Positions 1 to 11,691 of a stretch of 64,000 nt of DNA are shown here, in pieces. The notes under the pieces are model-generated. The model was not told where the DNA came from. It did not search any database and saw nothing but the letters and a program-made list of their open reading frames with translations. Location: NCBI RefSeq assembly GCF_000262465.1, contig NZ_CM001489.1, positions 113,404 to 177,403 of the forward strand, read 5' to 3'. Position 1 is the first letter of the stretch; each line of letters starts with the position of its first letter. This DNA is from Frankia sp. QA3. GTDB taxonomy: Bacteria; Actinomycetota; Actinomycetes; Frankiales; Frankiaceae. Position numbers and translations under genes: made by a program.

Positions 1-313
1 CGACATGTTCGTCGGCACCGAGGCGGCCCGCGCCCTCGTCGCCGCCGCCGCGCAGGCCCTCGACGAGGCCGGTGCGACGGCGGATACCGATGAGCTCGAC
101 GTGGCGGTGGCCCTGGCCGCCGCCGAGGCACTCGACGCGGCGGTCAGTGCCGCCCAGGGCAGCCTTCAGGTGCACGGCGGGATCGGCTTCACCTGGGAGC
201 ACCCCGTGCATCACTACCTGCGCCGGGCGAAGTCCAGCGAGGCGCTGATCGCGGCGCCGGACCGGCTGCGCGAGCAGGCCGCGTCCCGGCTGGTCGCGGC
301 CGTCCGGCGCTGA
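1..313 (+). CDS. Acyl-CoA dehydrogenase, C-terminal fragment (cut by window start)
   Basis: Only the last 100 or so residues are in the window; the reading frame is open to base 2, so the gene starts upstream. The visible part is the C-terminal helical domain of the acyl-CoA dehydrogenase family, ending with the typical VHGGIGFTWEHPVHHYLRRA stretch that helps bind FAD and shape the active site. The closest relative nearby is the dehydrogenase at 4638-5702, which has the same HGGMGFTWEHDLHLFLRR segment, so the two are probably related small, beta-type subunits. It would oxidise an acyl-CoA thioester to the enoyl-CoA in the cytosol. The acyl chain cannot be told from this fragment. Confidence 0.85.
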   Translation, partial: DMFVGTEAARALVAAAAQALDEAGATADTDELDVAVALAAAEALDAAVSAAQGSLQVHGGIGFTWEHPVHHYLRRAKSSEALIAAPDRLREQAASRLVAAVRR

Positions 314-320
314 GACGGCG

Positions 321-350
321 TTGATTCCTTAAACCTAATAAACTCATCTA
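321..350 (+). promoter_or_regulatory. AT-rich promoter candidate upstream of acyl-CoA ligase
   Basis: The only AT-rich stretch between the two genes, with TTGATT at 321 and TAATAAACTCATC after it. Spacing does not fit a clean -35/-10 pair, so this is a weak promoter call resting mainly on base composition. Confidence 0.25.
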
Positions 351-526
351 TCGGTAGCTTGGGCGAGCGGGTTCTCTGGGCGGCTCTCCGGATCCGTCCG
401 GAGCCCGCACCGATCCGTCCGGCGGCAAGGAGCGATGATGCGGGACCCTGTGATCGAGGTCGTCGGACAACCCGGCCTCCCGCGTGCCCCTCGCGGGTCG
501 GATGTCGTCGTGCGGGGTCACGCCCG

Positions 527-2056
527 ATGACCGAGCTCCCCGACCTGCCGGGCCGCCTGCGCGCGCTGTGGCGGGCGCCCGACTCCGCCTTCGCCCTCCA
601 GATCGACGATGCCTGGGTGTCCTGGGGGAGCGTGCGCGCGCTCGCCGACGAGATCACCCGCAGCCTCGACGGGCTCGGCCTCGGTCGCGGTGCGCGCATC
701 GGCGTCCTGCTTGGAAACTGGACCGAGTCGATCGCGGCGATCCTCGCGATCCTCGGTACCGAGCGCTGCCTGACGGTCTTCAACCCGCTGCAGCCGGCCG
801 AGCGCCTCGCCGGCGACCTGGAGCGGGCCACCCCGCCGGCGATCATCGTGCCGGTGCGGGCCTGGGCGTCCTCGGGGCTCGCGGAGCCGGTCGAACGGCT
901 CGGCATCAGCCTCATCCACACCTCGCCCGAGGGGATCGCGTCGGTGCGGGCCGGCCGCGACGACGCCGCGGTCACCGCGGTCGACGCGCCGGGCGTCGCC
1001 GTCGAACTCACCACCTCGGGTACCACCGGCCCGCCCAAGCGCATCCCGCTGACCTACCGTCAGCTCGAGGCGTCGGTCGGGTCCGCCCGAGGACACATGA
1101 AGCCCGGCGGCGGCGAACGGTCCTACTTCGAGGGCGGCGTGGCCATCGTCTCCGTCCCGCTGGTGCACATCGGCGGGTTGTGGGGGGCGCTGCAGGCCCT
1201 CGGCGACGCGCGGCGCATCGTGCTGCTGGAACGCTGGACCCTGGACCGGTGGCTCGACGTCATCCGCGAGCACCGGCCCCGCCTCGGCGCGTTGCCGCCG
1301 GCGGCGCTGCGCACCCTGATGAGTGCGAACGTGCCCGCCGAGGACCTCGCGAGCCTACGCGCGCTGACCTGCGGGACCGCTCCGGTGTCGCCCGACCTGG
1401 TCGACGCGGTGCAGGAGCGCTACGGCATCCACGTGCTCGGCGTGTACGGCGCGACCGAGTTCTCCGGCGCGGTGGCCGGCTGGTCGCTGCCGGACCACCG
1501 GCAGTGGTGGGCGAAGAAGCGGGGCAGCGTCGGGCGCGCCTTCCCGGGGGTGAGCCTGCGCGTCGTCACCGAGGACGGCGAGGTGCTGCCGACGGGTGCC
1601 AGCGGACTGCTGGAGATCAGGACCGACCAGGCCGGCGCGCGGGCGGACGCGGACGGCTGGACCCGCACCAGCGACCTCGCCCACATCGACGACGACGATT
1701 TCCTCTACATCGAGGGCCGCGCCGACGATGTGATCATCCGCGGCGGATTCAAGATCCGCCCGATCACGGTCAAGGAGGTGCTGGAGGAGCACCCGGCGGT
1801 CGCCGAGGCGGCGGTGTTCGGCCTTCCTGACGAGCGCCTCGGCCAGGTGCCCGTCGCCGTCGTGGAGCTGGCGCCCGGCGCCGGGCCGGTCGGCGAGCAG
1901 GAGCTGCGCGACTGGTGCCGGCCTCGGATGCTGCCCTACGAGGTGCCGGCGCGGGCACTGACCGTGGCGGAGTTGCCCCGCGGAGTGTCCCAGAAGGTCA
2001 GCATGCCCGACCTGGTGGCGCTGTTCGCCGCCTCGACGCAGGCCGCCCCGACGTAG
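527..2056 (+). CDS. Class I adenylate-forming acyl-CoA ligase (AMP-binding)
   Basis: A 509-residue acyl-CoA synthetase that would activate a carboxylic acid with ATP to the acyl-adenylate and then the CoA thioester. The phosphate-binding loop TSGTTGPPK is near residue 163, the adenine motif GVYGATE near 306, and the hinge and C-terminal lid run from TSDLAHIDDDDFLYIEG to GGFKIRP. The usual C-terminal catalytic lysine region follows (ELPRGVSQKVSM). An open frame extends upstream to 359, but the ATG at 527 (MTELPDLPG) gives the normal family length. It feeds the acyl-CoA dehydrogenases that follow on the same strand. The substrate is unknown; a medium or long, branched or cyclic acid is plausible. 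Confidence 0.88.
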   Translation: MTELPDLPGRLRALWRAPDSAFALQIDDAWVSWGSVRALADEITRSLDGLGLGRGARIGVLLGNWTESIAAILAILGTERCLTVFNPLQPAERLAGDLERATPPAIIVPVRAWASSGLAEPVERLGISLIHTSPEGIASVRAGRDDAAVTAVDAPGVAVELTTSGTTGPPKRIPLTYRQLEASVGSARGHMKPGGGERSYFEGGVAIVSVPLVHIGGLWGALQALGDARRIVLLERWTLDRWLDVIREHRPRLGALPPAALRTLMSANVPAEDLASLRALTCGTAPVSPDLVDAVQERYGIHVLGVYGATEFSGAVAGWSLPDHRQWWAKKRGSVGRAFPGVSLRVVTEDGEVLPTGASGLLEIRTDQAGARADADGWTRTSDLAHIDDDDFLYIEGRADDVIIRGGFKIRPITVKEVLEEHPAVAEAAVFGLPDERLGQVPVAVVELAPGAGPVGEQELRDWCRPRMLPYEVPARALTVAELPRGVSQKVSMPDLVALFAASTQAAPT

Positions 2057-2175
2057 GCCGCCTCGACCCCGTGACGCGCCACCGCACTGGTCAGCCGTAG
2101 CAGCGGTGCGCCGTGCTGCCGATCCGCCGTGCTACCGATCGCCGTGCTACTGATCCGCCGAGGAAAGAGACGACC

Positions 2176-3318
2176 GTGGAACGCGAGATTTTCGAGGACG
2201 AGCACCGGCAGTTCCGGGAAGTCGTCCGGGAGTTCATCGCCCGCGAGATCACCCCGTATCACGCCCAGTGGGAGGCCGAGGGGATCGTCGACCGGACGGT
2301 GTTCGCCAAGGCGGCCAAGCACGGCGTCATCGGGTTCAACGTCGCCGAGGAGTTCGGCGGCGGCGGGGTTCGCGACTTCCGGTTCAACGCCGTCGTCGCC
2401 GAGGAGCTCGCGGCCGCGTTCGTCACCGGTCCGGGTTTCCTGCTGCACAACGACGTCGTCGGCTCCTATCTGAGCCGGCTGCCCGACGGCGAGCAGAAGG
2501 CGCGCTGGCTGCCCGGGTTCGCCTCCGGCGAGGCGGTCTGGGCGATCGCGATGACCGAGCCGGGTGCCGGCAGCGACCTGCAGGGCATCCGGACCTCGGC
2601 GGTGCGCGACGGTGACGACTGGCTCGTCTCCGGGGCCAAGACGTTCATCACGAACGGGATCCACTCCGACTACGTCATCGTCGTGGCGCGGACCGATCCG
2701 TCGGCCGGCAGCCGCGGCATCTCGCTGCTCGTCGTGGAGCGGGACATGCCCGGCTTCTCCCGCGGCCGCAACCTCGACAAGATCGGCCTGCACGCGCAGG
2801 ACACCGCCGAGCTGTTCTTCGACGGTGTCCGGGTGCCGTCCCGCAACGTGCTGGGCAAACTCGGCGGCGGGTTCATTCACCTGATGGAGAACCTGCCCGA
2901 GGAGCGACTGTCGATCGCGATCTCGGCGGTCGCCGGGGCGCGGGCGGTGTTCGACTCCACGCTGGAGTACACCAAGACCCGCACCGCCTTCGGCCAGCCG
3001 ATCGGCGGCTTCCAGCACAACCGCTTCCTGCTGGCCGAGCTCGCCACCGAGATCGACATCGCCCAGGTGTACATCGACCGCTGCCTGAAGGCGTCGTTCG
3101 AGGAGAAGCTGACCACCGTCGACGCCTCCAAGGCGAAGTGGTGGGCCAGCGAGCTGCAGCAGAAGGTCGTCGACCGCTGCCTGCAGCTGCACGGCGGCTA
3201 CGGCTACATGACGGAGTACCCCGTCGGAAAGGCGTTCACGGATGCCCGCATCCAGACCATCTACGGCGGCACGACGGAGATCATGAAGGAGATCATCGGT
3301 CGTTCGCTGGGCGTGTGA
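2176..3318 (+). CDS. Acyl-CoA dehydrogenase
   Basis: A full-length 380-residue FAD-dependent acyl-CoA dehydrogenase. The GTG start (VEREIFEDEHRQ) is preceded by AGGAAAGAG; an in-frame upstream start at 2113 would add an atypical leader. Domains: N-terminal helical domain to about 115, FAD/substrate beta domain with AMTEPGAGSDLQGI and GAKTFITNG, then the C-terminal domain with RTAFGQPIGGFQ, LHGGYGYMTEYPV and IYGGTTEIM. The MCAD-type glutamate of YEGT is glycine here (YGGT), but the helix G segment PEERLSIAI keeps the glutamate position used by isovaleryl/long-chain enzymes. It is the first of three dehydrogenases in a row, suggesting heteromeric enzymes as in steroid or branched-acid degradation (inference). 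Confidence 0.92.
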   Translation: MEREIFEDEHRQFREVVREFIAREITPYHAQWEAEGIVDRTVFAKAAKHGVIGFNVAEEFGGGGVRDFRFNAVVAEELAAAFVTGPGFLLHNDVVGSYLSRLPDGEQKARWLPGFASGEAVWAIAMTEPGAGSDLQGIRTSAVRDGDDWLVSGAKTFITNGIHSDYVIVVARTDPSAGSRGISLLVVERDMPGFSRGRNLDKIGLHAQDTAELFFDGVRVPSRNVLGKLGGGFIHLMENLPEERLSIAISAVAGARAVFDSTLEYTKTRTAFGQPIGGFQHNRFLLAELATEIDIAQVYIDRCLKASFEEKLTTVDASKAKWWASELQQKVVDRCLQLHGGYGYMTEYPVGKAFTDARIQTIYGGTTEIMKEIIGRSLGV

Positions 3319-3383
3319 CGGCCCGGTTGGCGGAACACGGGCGGACCGCCGCGGACAACTCTCGTCGAGTGGGAGCAGAAGTC

Positions 3384-4571
3384 ATGAGCGTGGACTGGGG
3401 TTCGGGGACCGAACTGGGGGAGTTCCGGGAGCAGGTGCGGGCGTTCATCGCCGGCCACGCGCCGGGTCGGGCCGCCAGGGCGGGGGTACGCAGCCCGGAG
3501 AACGCCGAGGAGCTCGCCGAGCTGCGGCGCTGGATCGCCGCACTGTTCGAGGCGGGCTATTTCGGCGCCGACTGGCCGGTGGAGTTCGGCGGCGAGGCCG
3601 GGCACGATCCGCGTCGCGACGTCGTCGTCGCCGAGGAGATCGCGCGGGCCCGCGCCCCGATGCACTTCGGCGGCAACGGCCTGGCGGCCAGCGCGCTGAT
3701 CCGCTTCGGCCGTGACGAGCAGAAGGCCCGGCTGCTGCCCGCCATCCGTTCCTGCGACGACCTGTGGTGCCAGTTGTTCAGCGAGCCGGGCGCGGGCAGC
3801 GACCTGGGCGGGATGCGTACCCGCGCGGTGGCCGACGGCGACGGCTACGTCGTGACCGGCCAGAAGGTGTGGACCACCAACGGCCATTGGGCCAACCGCG
3901 GGTACCTGCTGGCCCGCACCGACCCGGACGTGCCCAAGCACAAGGGCATCACCGCGTTCGCGATCGACATGGACACCCCGGGCATCGACGTCCGGCCGCT
4001 GCGCGAGCTCACCGGCACCTCCGACTTCAACGAGGTGTTCTTCGACGGGGCACGCATCCCGGCCTCGGCGGTGATCGGCAGGCCCGGTCAGGGCTGGATC
4101 GTCGCGAACGCGTCGCTGGCCGAGGAGCGCAACGGCGTCAGCGCCGCCGTCGTCGACCTCCAGCTCGCCTGGGAGGACCTGTACGCGCTCGCGCAGAAGA
4201 TCGAGATCGATGGTCGGCCGGCGCTGGAGCAGGCCGACGTCCGCCAGCGCTTCGGCGCGCTGCGGGCCGAGATCCGCGCCTGCGCGCTGCTCGGGCAGTC
4301 CTCGTTCGCGCGCTGGCGGGCCGGCCGGGAACGGGTGATCGACGCCCCGGCGGGCAAGCTGTGGTTCAGCGAGCTGAACCTGCGGCTGAACGAGTTCGCC
4401 GTGGACCTGCTCGGCGCGCGCGGCATCCTCACCGAGGGCGACACCGACGCCGTCGACGGCGGCCGCTGGCAGGACGCCTACCTCTACGCCCGGGCGTACA
4501 CGATCGCCGGCGGCAGTTCGGAGATCATGCGCAACCTCATCGCCGAACGCGCCCTCGGCCTGCCCCGCTAG
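3384..4571 (+). CDS. Acyl-CoA dehydrogenase
   Basis: A 395-residue acyl-CoA dehydrogenase with ATG at 3384 after GGGAGCAGAAGTC. It shows FSEPGAGSDLGGMRTRA and GQKVWTTNGHWANRG in the middle domain, EERNGVS at the helix G catalytic position, and AGGSSEIMRNLIAERALGLPR at the end, which is the pattern of the FadE subfamily with an AGG(S/T)SEI tail. It lies 65 bp after the preceding dehydrogenase and 66 bp before the next, so the three are likely co-transcribed. An alpha subunit role with the smaller downstream protein as beta subunit is an inference from gene pairing in mycobacterial FadE complexes. Confidence 0.92.
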   Translation: MSVDWGSGTELGEFREQVRAFIAGHAPGRAARAGVRSPENAEELAELRRWIAALFEAGYFGADWPVEFGGEAGHDPRRDVVVAEEIARARAPMHFGGNGLAASALIRFGRDEQKARLLPAIRSCDDLWCQLFSEPGAGSDLGGMRTRAVADGDGYVVTGQKVWTTNGHWANRGYLLARTDPDVPKHKGITAFAIDMDTPGIDVRPLRELTGTSDFNEVFFDGARIPASAVIGRPGQGWIVANASLAEERNGVSAAVVDLQLAWEDLYALAQKIEIDGRPALEQADVRQRFGALRAEIRACALLGQSSFARWRAGRERVIDAPAGKLWFSELNLRLNEFAVDLLGARGILTEGDTDAVDGGRWQDAYLYARAYTIAGGSSEIMRNLIAERALGLPR

Positions 4572-4637
4572 CCCGACGACCCGTGAGCTCGACGACCCGC
4601 GAGCCCGACCCCTGCGGTCGGGGAAGGACCCGGTGAC

Positions 4638-5702
4638 ATGCTTCTCAGCGAAGAACAGATCAGCCTGGCCGACGCCGCCCGCGACTGGCTCGCGCGGCGC
4701 ACCGACCTGGCCGCGGCCCGGGCCGATGGCGCGGCTCTCGCGGCGCTCTACTCGGCGGACGACGTGCGCGCCGCCGCCGAACTCGGACTCACCTCGCTGC
4801 TGCGGCCCGCGGAGGGGGGGACCTTCGCCGACCTCGCGGTCGTCGTGGAGGAACTCGGCCGCGCCGGCTCACCGTTACCGCTCGGCCAGGCCGCGCTGGT
4901 CGCCCGGCTGCTCGACCAGATCGGCATCGGGGCGGCGGTGTCCGACGCGGTGGCCGAGGGTTCGGCGCTCGCGGTCCCGGCCGCGGCGGAGCCGGACGAC
5001 GCCGCGATCAGCGGTGTGCCCGGAGCCGACGGCACGCTCGTCCTCGCCAGCCGGGCGGCTGTCGTCGTCGGCGGCCTCGGCGCGGCCTGGCTGCTGGTCA
5101 GCGCCGCCATCGGTGACGATCGCGCCCTCGCGCTGGTCCCCGCGGCGAGCGTCACCCGCACCGCCCGCACCACCCTCGACCTCAGCCGGGACATCGCCGC
5201 CGTCGACCTGCACGGCGTCACCGTCCCGGCGGGTGACTGGACGCGGGTCGGCGCGGACGTCGCCGAGACCCTGGACCAGGCGCTGGCGATCATCCACACC
5301 CTGGACGCGGTCGGCGCCGCCGGCCGCCTGCTGGACCTGACGGTCGGGTACGTGAAGGAACGCGAGCAGTTCGGCCGGCCGGTCGGGTCGTTCCAGGCGG
5401 TCAAGCACCACGCGGCGACCATGGCCGTCGACATCGAGGCGTCCCGGCTCTGTGGCCACGACGCCGCCCGCACGCTCGACAGCGGCGACCTGGTCGCCGC
5501 CGGGACCGCTGTCGCGGTCGCCGGCTCCGTGGCCGGCGAGGGCACCAGCCGCGCGGCCAGCACGGCGCTACAGCTCCACGGCGGCATGGGCTTCACCTGG
5601 GAGCACGACCTGCACCTGTTCCTGCGCCGGATCAAGGTCGATGAGCTGGTCCGCGGCACGCCCCGCCGGCACCGCGAGCGCCTGGTCGCCACCGCCGGCT
5701 GA
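4638..5702 (+). CDS. Acyl-CoA dehydrogenase, short beta-type subunit
   Basis: A 354-residue protein starting at ATG 4638 behind GGGGAAGGA. The N-terminal and middle domains are shorter and less conserved than in the two preceding genes, and the segment before EREQFGRPVGSFQ lacks the helix G glutamate (LDAVGAAGRLLDLTV). The C-terminal part with LQLHGGMGFTWEHDLHLFLRRIK is well kept. This is typical of the non-catalytic partner in alpha2beta2 acyl-CoA dehydrogenases, which supplies FAD-binding residues to the catalytic subunit. It closely resembles the partial gene at the window start, so the locus probably holds two alpha/beta pairs. Subunit assignment is inferred. Confidence 0.88.
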   Translation: MLLSEEQISLADAARDWLARRTDLAAARADGAALAALYSADDVRAAAELGLTSLLRPAEGGTFADLAVVVEELGRAGSPLPLGQAALVARLLDQIGIGAAVSDAVAEGSALAVPAAAEPDDAAISGVPGADGTLVLASRAAVVVGGLGAAWLLVSAAIGDDRALALVPAASVTRTARTTLDLSRDIAAVDLHGVTVPAGDWTRVGADVAETLDQALAIIHTLDAVGAAGRLLDLTVGYVKEREQFGRPVGSFQAVKHHAATMAVDIEASRLCGHDAARTLDSGDLVAAGTAVAVAGSVAGEGTSRAASTALQLHGGMGFTWEHDLHLFLRRIKVDELVRGTPRRHRERLVATAG

Positions 5703-5728
5703 CGGCCGGAGACGATGCGCCGGCCCCT

Positions 5729-5744
5729 GGGAGGCCCGCCTCCC
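5729..5744 (+). terminator. Weak hairpin after the dehydrogenase operon
   Basis: GGGAGG-cccg-CCTCCC, a 6 bp GC stem 26 bases after the stop codon and not followed by a T tract. It may end the operon; support is structural only. Confidence 0.3.
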
Positions 5745-5822
5745 GGGCCCCCCGGTGTCCGGCTAGCTGAAACCCGGCTTGACCTGTTTTTCCGTGGCGG
5801 GGCCTTTCCGAGATTCGGGACA

Positions 5823-5841
5823 TAGTTATCTGTTATAACTA
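5823..5841 (+). promoter_or_regulatory. Palindromic operator overlapping a probable leaderless promoter
   Basis: TAGTTATctgttATAACTA is a perfect 7-5-7 inverted repeat ending five bases before the ATG at 5846. TATAAC at 5834-5839 would place transcription start on the ATG itself, and there is no clear ribosome binding site, so the transcript may be leaderless. A repressor bound here would cover the -10 element. The binding protein is not known. Confidence 0.55.
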
Positions 5842-5845
5842 GGTA

Positions 5846-7114
5846 ATGGATGAAGGTGCTGAGCGCTTCGGTGTCCTGACGGACGCGGCCTTCGAGCGGT
5901 CGCGTAAGCGGATCGGGGTTCCGCAGCCCTTGCCGAACCCGCCGCACAACTACGAGGTGACCTGGGACGCCTCCCGGCACTTCGCCTACGGCTACGGGGA
6001 CGACAACCCGCTGTACTGCGATCCGGACTACGGCAAGGGCACTCGGTGGGGGACGCTCATCGCGCCGCCGACCTTCCTGTACACGATGGGTGAGGACGCG
6101 GCGCCCAAGCCCGACCCGGAGACGAAGGCATTGCTCAAGGGCGACCCGTTCGCGGGTCTGGGTTCCTATCAGGCGGTGATGGAGTTCGAGTGGTGGCGGC
6201 CGTTCGTCCTCGGCGACCGGGCGCGCTGCCTGCGCACCCAGGTCGGGGTGGTGGCGAAGCCCAGCTCCTTCGGCGGGCGCACCGCGCACGTCACCCACGA
6301 CTTCATCTTCGCCAACCAGCACGGCGAGCCCACCTGCCTGCAGCGCGGCACCTGGATCAACGCGGAGCGGCACACGTCGCGGGAACGCAGGAAGGAGCAT
6401 GACCTGCCGCAGCCGTACTCGGCGGAGCGGCTGGCGGAGATCGACGCGTTGTACGCGGCGGAGTCGCGGCGGGGCGGACAGCCGCGGTACTTCGAGGACG
6501 TGCTGGTGGACGAGGAGCTGCCGACGAAGGTGAAGGGTCCGTTGACGACGACGGACGTGGTGGTGTGGCACCTGGGCTGGGGGATGCAGCTCACCCCGCC
6601 GGGGGCGTTCCGGCTGGCGTACCGGGTGCGGGCGAAGGCGCCGGGGTTGTATCCGGCGAACGCCCTGAACGTTCCGGACACGGTGCAGCGGTTGCACTGG
6701 GAGCCGGCGCGCGCACAGGAGCTGGGGTTGCCGACCTCGTACGACTACGGCGGGATGCGCGAGACGTGGCTGTGCCATCTGCTGACCGACTGGATCGGTG
6801 ACGAGGGCTGGCTGTGGAAGCTCTCGGTGCAGCACCGCCGGTTCAACTTCGTGGGGGACACGACGTGGTTGAAAGGGCGGGTGACCGGCAAGCGCCAGGT
6901 GTCCGGGCACGACGGCACCCGCAACGAGGTCGAGATCGAGCTGTGGGCGGACAACCAGCGGGGGGTGACGACGTCGCCGGCGAAGGCCGTGGTGCTGCTG
7001 CCGAGCCGGACTGGTGGCCAGGTCGTCCTGCCCACCCCGCCGGCAGACTCCGCCGACGGCATCGTCCGCCACGAGATGGACCGCATCGCGGCGGAGGCGA
7101 ACGCCGGGTCCTGA
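5846..7114 (+). CDS. FAS1-like dehydratase domain protein (MaoC-type acyl dehydratase)
   Basis: A 422-residue protein with two hot-dog halves. The first (about 30-180) has the MaoC_dehydrat_N pattern with FAYGYGDDNPLYCDPDYG and WGTLIAPPTFLYTMG, and the second (about 215-390) is the paired fold. Such proteins hydrate or dehydrate enoyl/3-hydroxyacyl-CoA thioesters, which fits the dehydrogenases just upstream. The catalytic Asp/His pair of R-specific hydratases is most likely in the DNPLY region (inferred). The gene has its own palindromic promoter and is closed by a strong hairpin, so it is probably a separately regulated single transcription unit. Substrate unknown. Confidence 0.82.
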   Translation: MDEGAERFGVLTDAAFERSRKRIGVPQPLPNPPHNYEVTWDASRHFAYGYGDDNPLYCDPDYGKGTRWGTLIAPPTFLYTMGEDAAPKPDPETKALLKGDPFAGLGSYQAVMEFEWWRPFVLGDRARCLRTQVGVVAKPSSFGGRTAHVTHDFIFANQHGEPTCLQRGTWINAERHTSRERRKEHDLPQPYSAERLAEIDALYAAESRRGGQPRYFEDVLVDEELPTKVKGPLTTTDVVVWHLGWGMQLTPPGAFRLAYRVRAKAPGLYPANALNVPDTVQRLHWEPARAQELGLPTSYDYGGMRETWLCHLLTDWIGDEGWLWKLSVQHRRFNFVGDTTWLKGRVTGKRQVSGHDGTRNEVEIELWADNQRGVTTSPAKAVVLLPSRTGGQVVLPTPPADSADGIVRHEMDRIAAEANAGS

Positions 7115-7130
7115 TGCTCCCCGCACCATG

Positions 7131-7179
7131 GAACGTCCCCGCCGGGCGAAGGCTGGTCCTTCGCCCGGCGGGGACGTTC
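7131..7179 (+). terminator. Strong terminator hairpin, 22 bp perfect stem
   Basis: Bases 7131-7152 and 7158-7179 are exact reverse complements with a 5-base loop (ctggt). It lies 16 bases after the dehydratase stop codon. No T tract follows, as is common in very GC-rich actinobacteria. Confidence 0.8.
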
Positions 7180-7255
7180 GCCGTTTCGGGACCGGTTCCC
7201 CCTGCCTCGCCCCGGTCTCGGTCTCTGGGGCGAGCGTGGTGCAACGGATCATTAC

Positions 7256-7284
7256 TTGACCAGATCGACCACCTAGTTTACAAA
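7256..7284 (+). promoter_or_regulatory. Promoter of the liv transporter operon with GTTTAC element
   Basis: TTGACC (7256-7261) and TACAAA (7279-7284) are 17 bases apart. The -10 region overlaps GTTTAC (7276-7281), a hexamer also found in the livJ-type promoter at 11544 and upstream of the GntR gene at 17788; the complementary half TTACTTG precedes the -35 at 7252. A 5-prime untranslated region of about 230 bases separates it from the gene. Confidence 0.5.
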
Positions 7285-7521
7285 GATAGCGGTGTGCCGC
7301 ACGTCTCACCGGTCGTCGACCGGACGCGTCGAGACCCGACGTGCCGAAGGGCTGACCCGTCCCGATCGGATCGCCGCGCGCCCTGACCGAACCGGTATGC
7401 CCCCCGCACCCGGCGGTCCGTCCTGCGGCGTCAGGGCCGGCGCGTCCGGCTGGCCGGACCCACCTGCACTCGATCACTTCGCGGCTGCGCCGACGGAGGG
7501 TGAGGGGAGACATCGCCTGCG

Positions 7522-10505
<2,984 letters not shown>

Positions 10506-10509
<4 letters not shown>

Positions 10510-11234
10510 CCGTCTTGCTGCAGACCCGCGGGCTGAACGCGGGATACGACCGGGTGCCGGTGGTGCGCGGCTTCGATCTGACGCTGCGTGAGGGCGAGGT
10601 CGTCGCCCTGCTCGGGCCGAACGGCGCCGGCAAGACCACGGTCCTGCTGACGCTCGCCGGGCTGCTGCCCGCGCTCGGCGGCGAGGTCGCCGTGCACGGG
10701 CAGGGCGTGAACCGGGCCAGCCCGCGGGCGCTGTCCAGGCTCGGCGTGGTGCTCGTGCCGGACGACCGGTCCCTGTTCACCACCCTGACCTCCCGGGAGA
10801 ACCTCCAGCTCGGGCGGGTCAAGGGCGGGCTGAGCCTCGACGAGGTGCTGGACTACTTCCCGGCCCTGCGCAAGCGGCTCGACGTCCGGGCCGGGATGCT
10901 GTCCGGCGGTGAGCAGCAGATGCTCGCCATCGGACGGGCCCTCGTGCAGCGTCCGCGCATCCTGCTGATCGACGAGCTCAGCATGGGTCTCGCTCCGGTC
11001 ATCGTGCAGGAGCTCCTGCCGGTCGTGCGGGCGGTGGCCACGGACACGTCGGCGGCGGTGGTGCTCGTCGAGCAGCACGTGCACCTGGTCATGGGCATCG
11101 CCGACCACGCGATCGTGCTCGCGCACGGCGAGGAGGTGCTGTCAGGACCCGCGGCCGAGCTACGGGCGAAGCCCGAGCTGCTGGAACGGGCCTATCTCAG
11201 CGAGCGGCACGCCCCGCGGGAGGCAGCCGCCTGA
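10506..11234 (+). CDS. LivF-type ABC transporter ATP-binding protein
   Basis: A 242-residue cytoplasmic ATPase that would pair with the LivG domain of the preceding fusion to drive import. Walker A GPNGAGKTTVL at about residue 38, Q-loop region VLVPDDRSLFTTLT, signature LSGGEQQMLAIGRAL at about 133, Walker B ILLIDELSMGLAP, and the VLVEQHVHLVMGIADHAIVL segment characteristic of LivF. The GTG start overlaps the stop of the fusion gene (GTGA), so the two are translationally coupled. The longer open frame reaching back to 9429 is only an out-of-frame shadow of the fusion gene. Confidence 0.93.
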
Positions 11235-11514
11235 CGTGGGCGAAACCCCCTCGTGGTGAGCCGGGCCCCGGTACCGCCTTCGGTGTCCCGGCCGTTCGGC
11301 AATGCAGGCCGGCGCCTGAAGGCCGCGCCCACGCGCCGTCCGGGACCGACGCACCCGGGCTCGCCGAGTAGGCCCCACGGGTCAGCTCGCCGCCGCGGGG
11401 CGCGGCCGATCGATGCTTTCACGCCGTGCGACCACCGTTGCATCAACGGCGCACGGTCGGCCGCCCGGTGGGACGCGTGGTAGCCGCGAGTCGGCGGTCA
11501 TCTGTTCCATTCTC

Positions 11515-11558
11515 TTGACGAAATTCGTGACACTAATAACATAGTTTACCAAGTAAGC
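11515..11558 (+). promoter_or_regulatory. Promoter and near-palindromic operator of the binding-protein gene
   Basis: TTGACG (11515-11520) and TAACAT (11537-11542) are 16 bases apart. AGTTTACcaaGTAAGCT (11543-11559) directly after is an inverted repeat with one mismatch in seven and shares GTTTAC with the promoter of the transporter operon at 7276. Joint control of importer and binding protein by one regulator is inferred. Confidence 0.5.
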
Positions 11559-11691
11559 TTTCTTGCCCTTCTGGGCGTTTGCGGTCGTCGCCACCGGCGA
11601 GGACCGGCCGGAACCGGCGATCGACCGGCCGCGCGACCGGCGGGGACACCCCGCCTCCTACCGGGCGGCTGGACGGTGAGATGGAGGAGTA

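Noticed and set aside
4748..7513. 921-codon open frame on the minus strand
   Set aside because: It runs antisense to the dehydrogenase and dehydratase genes, is Arg/Ser/Pro-rich and has no domain; high GC makes such shadows common.
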